From an uncultured Ruminococcus sp. (GTDB taxonomy: Bacteria > Bacillota > Clostridia > Oscillospirales > Acutalibacteraceae), in contig CACYBZ010000407.1 in assembly GCA_902772795.1 (NCBI GenBank), positions 1-9,993 of the forward strand: a stretch of DNA of 9,993 nucleotides, written 5' to 3'. A model generated the notes under the pieces. The model had not been told where the DNA came from and ran no database searches. It saw only the letters and a program-made list of their open reading frames with translations. The position numbers and the translations under genes were made by a program. How positions within the stretch are numbered: the stretch's first letter is position 1; each line of letters begins with the position of its first letter. Shown piece by piece: positions 6,105-9,993 of the stretch.

Positions 6105-8000
6105 TCAGAAAGGCTTGTCCTTGAGAGAAAAACAGTTCAAAAAAACATCTTTCCCCTTACTTTTCACTTTACCGCAGACTACCTGTTCAAGACTGGTACA
6201 GTTTTTGAACGCATAATCCTCCACCGTATCCATAGCGGTACTTAATCTCATACTTGTCAGATGAATACAATTTTCAAACGCATTCTTTCCCAGTTCCTTC
6301 ACACCCGTCAGACTGCTGATATGATGTAAATTTACACAATGGCTGAATGCGAAATTTCCGATACTCTGCGTATTTTTTGATAACTCCACAGTTTCCAGAT
6401 TTCTGCACTGAAAAAAAGTGAACGGTTCAATTTTTTGTATGCTGTCCGGCACAGAGTACACCCTGTTCGGAAGCATTGACGGATAATACACAATATGAGA
6501 AACTGACCGATGAAATAAAACACGGTCTTTCAGAACATAATTTCTGTTTTCGGCAGAAAGTTCGATATCTGAAAGACGGATACAACAAGCAAAAGCACTC
6601 TTTCCTATTTCGGATACACTGCCCGGGATATTGATGTATTCCATGTGTGTACAGTTAAAAAAAGCATATGCCCCGACAGAAACTAATCCTTCGGGAAGGA
6701 TAACTTTCTCAAGATAAGAATTATTCCCGAATGCCATTTTCCGGATTCTGGTAACACTGTCAGGGATACAATATGTCTTTTCACTTTTATGCGGCGAATA
6801 CAAAATAATTTCTTCTCGATTTTTGTCCATCAACACATCATTTTCAACTATATAGTATCTGTTTTGTATGTCTACGGCAATCTGTTCCACACCAAAACAG
6901 CCTGCAAATGCGTCACTGCCGATAGTGCTTACACCAAAGGGAATAACAATGTTTTTCAGACAGGTACACGCTTCAAAAGCCTGTTTCTGTATGCTTTTCA
7001 GCTTTTCCGGAAAATGAATCCTTTGTAGTCGCTGACAGCCCATAAAACATTTTTCTCCCAGAATCTGTACACTATCAGGAAGAATTATTTCTGTAAGTTT
7101 CTTACAACCGTCAAAAGCACTTTCTTTGATTTCCGTCACCTTATCACCCAGAGTAACAGAACAAAGCTTTTCACACTGATAACATAGACCCTCCGAAATC
7201 CTGGTTACCTTTTTCGGAATATTGATTTTTTCCAGATTGACACACTGGGCAAATGCAAAGGTACCAATGTAATCGACACTGTCAGGCAAAATAATATGAC
7301 GAATTTTCTGGCTGTAACAAAATGCCCCTGACGGAATACTCTGTACCCCATAAGGAAGAATATAGCTTGTCTGTTGCCTGGCGATAGGATAAGTAATCAT
7401 CTTCTTTTTGCTTTTGTCAAACAAAACACCTTCATACGAAGTGTAATACTTGTTGTTATCGGCAACCTGCACCTCCTCCAGACCTGCACAAGCAAAAAAA
7501 GCCAAATCACTGACAAACTGTACTTTTTCAGAAATTTCAACTTTGTGTAATGTCACACACCCTTTAAAGGCAAAATGTTCTATTTTTTCCAGCATTTTCG
7601 GCAATTGTATATTTTTCAGTTCGTAACAATGTTCAAAAGCAGACTCCCTGATAACTTTCAGATTTGAAGGAAAAGTAACTTGTGTCATTTTCCCACAGCC
7701 ACTGAAAGTTTCCTCTTCGATAGTTTCTACCCTTGAAGGAATGACAATATAACGAAGTTCGGTGCAGTTTCTGAAAGCACATTTACCGATTTTTGTCAGT
7801 GTATCGGGCAGTAGAATCATTTGCAGATTTTCACACGAGTCAAAAGCATACGCATTTATTTTTCTGACGGTACAGGGAACAGAAACCTGTTGTTCTTTCT
7901 TATCGGCAACATATTTTTTCAGAACGTCTTTTTCTATCACAAAACCCACAACAATCCCCCCTACTTCATAAACATGACAATTTTCCGGCAAAATCAACAT
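6105..8000 (-). CDS. BspA-like leucine-rich-repeat protein (LRR_5 type)
   Basis: A 631-residue protein made almost entirely of BspA/TpLRR-type repeats with the core pattern AF-x-x-C-x-x-L followed by an I-P or L-P strand and a V-x-x-I turn. I count 21 units, starting near residues 51, 74, 97, 120, 143, 166, 225, 248, 271, 294, 317, 340, 363, 422, 445, 468, 527, 550, 573, 596 and 618. The period is 23 residues, broken by three insertions of 36, each with an N-x-x-Y then VLF/VLM motif. No signal peptide, membrane anchor, dockerin or cell-wall sorting signal is visible, and Cys recurs in most units, which fits a cytoplasmic protein. Such proteins usually mediate protein contacts; the partner here is unknown. 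The ATG at 8000 has no clear ribosome binding site. A GTG at 7949 (codon 18) follows a G-rich AGGGGGG by 6 bases and is a credible alternative start. Confidence 0.85.
   Translation of the reverse strand: MLILPENCHVYEVGGIVVGFVIEKDVLKKYVADKKEQQVSVPCTVRKINAYAFDSCENLQMILLPDTLTKIGKCAFRNCTELRYIVIPSRVETIEEETFSGCGKMTQVTFPSNLKVIRESAFEHCYELKNIQLPKMLEKIEHFAFKGCVTLHKVEISEKVQFVSDLAFFACAGLEEVQVADNNKYYTSYEGVLFDKSKKKMITYPIARQQTSYILPYGVQSIPSGAFCYSQKIRHIILPDSVDYIGTFAFAQCVNLEKINIPKKVTRISEGLCYQCEKLCSVTLGDKVTEIKESAFDGCKKLTEIILPDSVQILGEKCFMGCQRLQRIHFPEKLKSIQKQAFEACTCLKNIVIPFGVSTIGSDAFAGCFGVEQIAVDIQNRYYIVENDVLMDKNREEIILYSPHKSEKTYCIPDSVTRIRKMAFGNNSYLEKVILPEGLVSVGAYAFFNCTHMEYINIPGSVSEIGKSAFACCIRLSDIELSAENRNYVLKDRVLFHRSVSHIVYYPSMLPNRVYSVPDSIQKIEPFTFFQCRNLETVELSKNTQSIGNFAFSHCVNLHHISSLTGVKELGKNAFENCIHLTSMRLSTAMDTVEDYAFKNCTSLEQVVCGKVKSKGKDVFLNCFSLKDKPF
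7956..7962 (-). promoter_or_regulatory. G-rich ribosome-binding-site candidate for an internal GTG start of the LRR gene
   Basis: AGGGGGG on the minus strand ends 6 bases before the in-frame GTG at 7949, codon 18 of the long reading. It is not a textbook AGGAGG, but the upstream ATG at 8000 has nothing better. Confidence 0.25.
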
Positions 8001-8011
8001 ATATCAAGGTT

Positions 8012-8040
8012 ATTGTACACTATATCCTGAAAAAAATCAA
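8012..8040 (-). promoter_or_regulatory. Possible promoter for the LRR gene
   Basis: On the minus strand TTGATT (8040-8035) and TACAAT (8017-8012) are 17 bases apart. The predicted transcription start is near 8005, only about 5 bases before the ATG at 8000. That would give an almost leaderless message from that ATG, or a leader of about 55 bases to the GTG at 7949. A different promoter further upstream is possible. Confidence 0.35.
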
Positions 8041-8087
8041 TCTGAATAAGAATATTGTTTCCCATGAATTTATACTGTAAATATCAG

Positions 8088-8116
8088 TTGAATAAATCGT
8101 CGGAATATGGTAGAAT
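8088..8116 (+). promoter_or_regulatory. Sigma-A-type promoter for the aminotransferase-trpS pair
   Basis: The -35 box is TTGAAT (8088-8093) and the -10 box is TAGAAT (8111-8116), with a 17-base spacer and an extended -10 TGG directly before the -10. The predicted start is near 8123, giving a leader of about 30 bases, too short for a T-box or other large riboswitch. Confidence 0.65.
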
Positions 8117-8138
8117 GATACAGCATTCATAAATTTTC

Positions 8139-8143
8139 AGGAG
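8139..8143 (+). promoter_or_regulatory. Ribosome binding site deciding the aminotransferase start
   Basis: AGGAG lies 8 bases before the ATG at 8152. The in-frame GTG at 8143 shares its first base with this site, so it cannot be the start served by it. This fixes a 399-residue product rather than 402. Confidence 0.8.
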
Positions 8144-8151
8144 TGATAAAA

Positions 8152-9351
8152 ATGGAATATATTTTCAGTGACAGAGTAAACACCTTAAAACCGTCGGCTA
8201 TCAGGGAAATTTTCAAATATGCTTCCGACCCTGAAGTCGTATCACTTTCAGCAGGCAATCCTGCTCCCGATGCTTTTCCCTGCAAAGCCGTTGCGGAAAT
8301 TTCTGCCGAAATTTTCAGCACACGTCCCATTGACGCTTTGCAATACAGCGTCACCGAGGGTTATACCCCTTTACGCAACCATCTGAAAAAATATCTGAAA
8401 GAAAAATATAACATCGGTACGGAAAAAGATGACCTGATTATCACCTCAGGTGCTCAGCAGATTATGGATCTGGCAACAAAGTCACTCTGCAACGAGGGAG
8501 ATACGGTTATCTGTGAAGCCCCCAGCTTTATCGGTTCGCTCAATACTTTCCGTTCCTACAATGCGAAACTTGTCGGCGTTCCTGTAGAGTCGGACGGTAT
8601 CAATACCGAAATTCTGGAAGAAAAACTCAGAACAGAAAAAAATATCAGATTTATGTATCTTATCCCTAACTTTCAGAATCCGTCAGGCGTAACCATGAGT
8701 TTTGAAAAAAGGAAAAAAGTCTACGAACTTGCCAGAACATATGGCGTACTCATTCTTGAAGATAACCCTTACGGTGATTTGCGTTATTATGGTGAGGATA
8801 TTCCGTCTATCAAATCGTTGGATACGGACGGTATCGTCATTTATTCAGGTTCATTCTCCAAAGTACTTTCTCCCGGCATAAGAGTGGGATTCTGTGTTGC
8901 TCCCTCTCCCATCGTACAGAAAATGGTTGTATGCAAACAGGGCGAAGATGTTCATACGAATATCTGGTCACAGATGGTCGCCTATGAGTTCATGACAAAG
9001 TACGACTTTGAAGGTCATCTGGAAATGTTAAGGAATCTTTATCGCAAAAAAGCTCAGTTTATGATGGATTTGCTGGACGAACATCTTGCTCCTTATGTCA
9101 CTTACGATAAAATTGACGGCGGATTGTTCATCATGTGCAGGCTTCCTGAACATATTGATATGCTGGCATTCTGTAAAGAAGCGGTACTGAGAAAAGTCTG
9201 TGTCGTACCCGGTAACGCATTTCTGACAGATGAAAACGAAGAATGTCATACATTCAGAGTGAATTTTTCCACACCGACAGATGAACAACTTGAAAAAGGT
9301 GTGACTATACTTGGAAAACTGGTAAAAGAACTTTGCGAAAAAGGAGAATAA
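8152..9351 (+). CDS. PLP-dependent class I/II (fold type I) aminotransferase
   Basis: A 399-residue cytosolic aminotransferase that moves an amino group between an amino acid and a 2-oxo acid using pyridoxal phosphate. Visible motifs are SGAQQ (99-103, phosphate cup), IPNFQNPSG (171-179), ILEDNPYGD (201-209, Asp204 facing the PLP ring nitrogen), SGSFSK with the Schiff-base Lys237, Arg244 in GIRVGF, and Arg369 in FRVNFS for the substrate carboxylate. The sequence type is that of the LysN/2-aminoadipate and aromatic aminotransferase group, also seen as the C-terminal half of MocR regulators, but no helix-turn-helix is present. The substrate cannot be assigned. The ATG at 8152 is chosen because AGGAG (8139-8143) sits 8 bases upstream; an in-frame GTG at 8143 overlaps that site. 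Only 6 bases separate it from trpS, which suggests co-transcription. Confidence 0.93.
   Translation: MEYIFSDRVNTLKPSAIREIFKYASDPEVVSLSAGNPAPDAFPCKAVAEISAEIFSTRPIDALQYSVTEGYTPLRNHLKKYLKEKYNIGTEKDDLIITSGAQQIMDLATKSLCNEGDTVICEAPSFIGSLNTFRSYNAKLVGVPVESDGINTEILEEKLRTEKNIRFMYLIPNFQNPSGVTMSFEKRKKVYELARTYGVLILEDNPYGDLRYYGEDIPSIKSLDTDGIVIYSGSFSKVLSPGIRVGFCVAPSPIVQKMVVCKQGEDVHTNIWSQMVAYEFMTKYDFEGHLEMLRNLYRKKAQFMMDLLDEHLAPYVTYDKIDGGLFIMCRLPEHIDMLAFCKEAVLRKVCVVPGNAFLTDENEECHTFRVNFSTPTDEQLEKGVTILGKLVKELCEKGE
9341..9346 (+). promoter_or_regulatory. Ribosome binding site of trpS
   Basis: AAGGAG sits inside the last codons of the aminotransferase gene, 11 bases before the trpS ATG. The arrangement suits translation of both genes from one message. 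Confidence 0.6.
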
Positions 9352-9357
9352 CCAATC

Positions 9358-9993
9358 ATGCAACAACCTGCAACCGAAGTCAGAGAAAGAAAAAAAGTCA
9401 TATTCAGTGCTATACAACCTACGGGAACTTTTACGCTGGGTAATTATCTGGGGGCTATCAGGAACTGGATTCCTTTACAGGAAAATTTCAGCTGTATTTA
9501 TGCCCTCGCCGATTTACACGCCATCACGGTCAGACAAGACCCCAAAAAGTTCAGGGAAAACATCTATGAGGCATATGCATTATTGCTTGCCTGCGGTATC
9601 GATTTGGAAAAAAGTCTGTTTTTTATACAAAGTCATGTCAGTACCCACGCAGAAATGGCATGGATACTCAACTGTTATACACAGTTCGGTGAACTTTCCC
9701 GTATGACACAGTTCAAGGACAAATCTGCCAGACACGCTGACAACATCAACGCAGGTCTGTTTACCTATCCGTCACTGATGGCAGGTGACATTCTTCTGTA
9801 TCAGGCAGATATGGTTCCTGTAGGGGCAGACCAGATGCAACACCTTGAACTTACCAGAAATATTGCGGAAAGATTCAACGGTATATATGGCAATGTGTTT
9901 AAAGTTCCCGAAGGATTTGTTCCGAAAGTCGGTGCAAGGGTAATGTCATTGCAGGATCCCTCCAAAAAAATGAGCAAGTCTGATGAAAATATC
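9358..9993 (+). CDS. trpS: Tryptophanyl-tRNA synthetase, 3' end beyond window
   Basis: The first 212 codons of a class Ic aminoacyl-tRNA synthetase that charges tRNA-Trp with tryptophan using ATP. The Rossmann-fold HIGH-equivalent is PTGTFTLGN (21-29), the TLGN form close to the TIGN of Geobacillus TrpS. Further family marks are [12 protein letters not shown] (51-62), MTQFKDKSA (116-124), [12 protein letters not shown] (151-162, Asp151 probably reading the indole NH) and KMSKS (204-208). About 10 extra residues precede the usual KxIFSxIQP start. Bacterial TrpS is usually about 330-340 residues, so roughly one third is missing only because the window ends. AAGGAG at 9341-9346, inside the end of the aminotransferase gene, lies 11 bases before the ATG. 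No T-box leader is present; expression probably comes from the aminotransferase promoter. Confidence 0.97.
   Translation, partial: MQQPATEVRERKKVIFSAIQPTGTFTLGNYLGAIRNWIPLQENFSCIYALADLHAITVRQDPKKFRENIYEAYALLLACGIDLEKSLFFIQSHVSTHAEMAWILNCYTQFGELSRMTQFKDKSARHADNINAGLFTYPSLMAGDILLYQADMVPVGADQMQHLELTRNIAERFNGIYGNVFKVPEGFVPKVGARVMSLQDPSKKMSKSDENI

Noticed and set aside
6018..6245. Plus-strand open frame of 75 codons whose start looks like a lipoprotein signal peptide
   Set aside because: It has no ribosome binding site and much of it is antisense to the conserved 3' end of the LRR gene. The hydrophobic start comes from the reverse of intergenic sequence.
8143..8151. GTG start for the aminotransferase, three codons upstream
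   Set aside because: The GTG overlaps the AGGAG ribosome binding site, which is ideally placed for the ATG at 8152.
8001..8151. T-box or amino-acid riboswitch upstream of the aminotransferase-trpS pair
   Set aside because: The promoter leaves a leader of only about 30 bases, and no T-box sequence or terminator hairpin is visible.
9418..9450. TrpS HIGH motif lacking His (TLGN)
   Set aside because: Variation at the first position is normal in this family; Geobacillus TrpS has TIGN. It is not evidence of a defective enzyme.
9407..9706. Plus-strand open frame of 99 codons near the right end
   Set aside because: It is another frame of trpS, whose own frame shows all family motifs through KMSKS.

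Overview
The window looks like a chromosomal segment of a low-GC Gram-positive bacterium, most likely a Clostridia member related to Ruminococcus. The basis is AT-rich DNA, AGGAG-type ribosome binding sites, a BspA-like leucine-rich-repeat protein, and envelope enzymes with an extracellular alkaline-phosphatase-superfamily domain. The genus is inference only. There are no rRNA or tRNA genes, CRISPR arrays or transposase genes.

The left 8 kb is read on the minus strand. From its promoter side it holds a 631-residue BspA-like leucine-rich-repeat protein (8000 to 6105), then two tandem paralogues of exactly 922 codons (5961 to 3193 and 2996 to 228). Each paralogue joins an N-terminal YidC/Oxa1-like membrane domain, a middle block of about seven membrane segments and a C-terminal phosphotransferase/sulfatase-type domain. 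The active-site residues look intact (Asp492, Thr529, His718, Asp798, His799). The Arg normally found in the YidC groove is Asn45 in both copies. The three genes may be co-transcribed, separated by 143 and 196 bases.

Two copies of a hairpin-forming intergenic repeat, 85% identical over 55 bases, lie in opposite orientations on either side of the leftmost paralogue. A cluster of hairpins fills most of the first 240 bases.

The right 2 kb is read on the plus strand from a good sigma-A-type promoter at 8088-8116. It holds a class I/II aminotransferase (8152-9351) and, 6 bases later, the start of tryptophanyl-tRNA synthetase (trpS, 9358 to beyond the window). This pair is probably an operon of amino-acid metabolism and translation, unrelated to the divergent envelope block. 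The most unusual content is the tandem YidC-phosphotransferase fusion pair with a changed YidC groove, next to an LRR protein with a very regular repeat plan.
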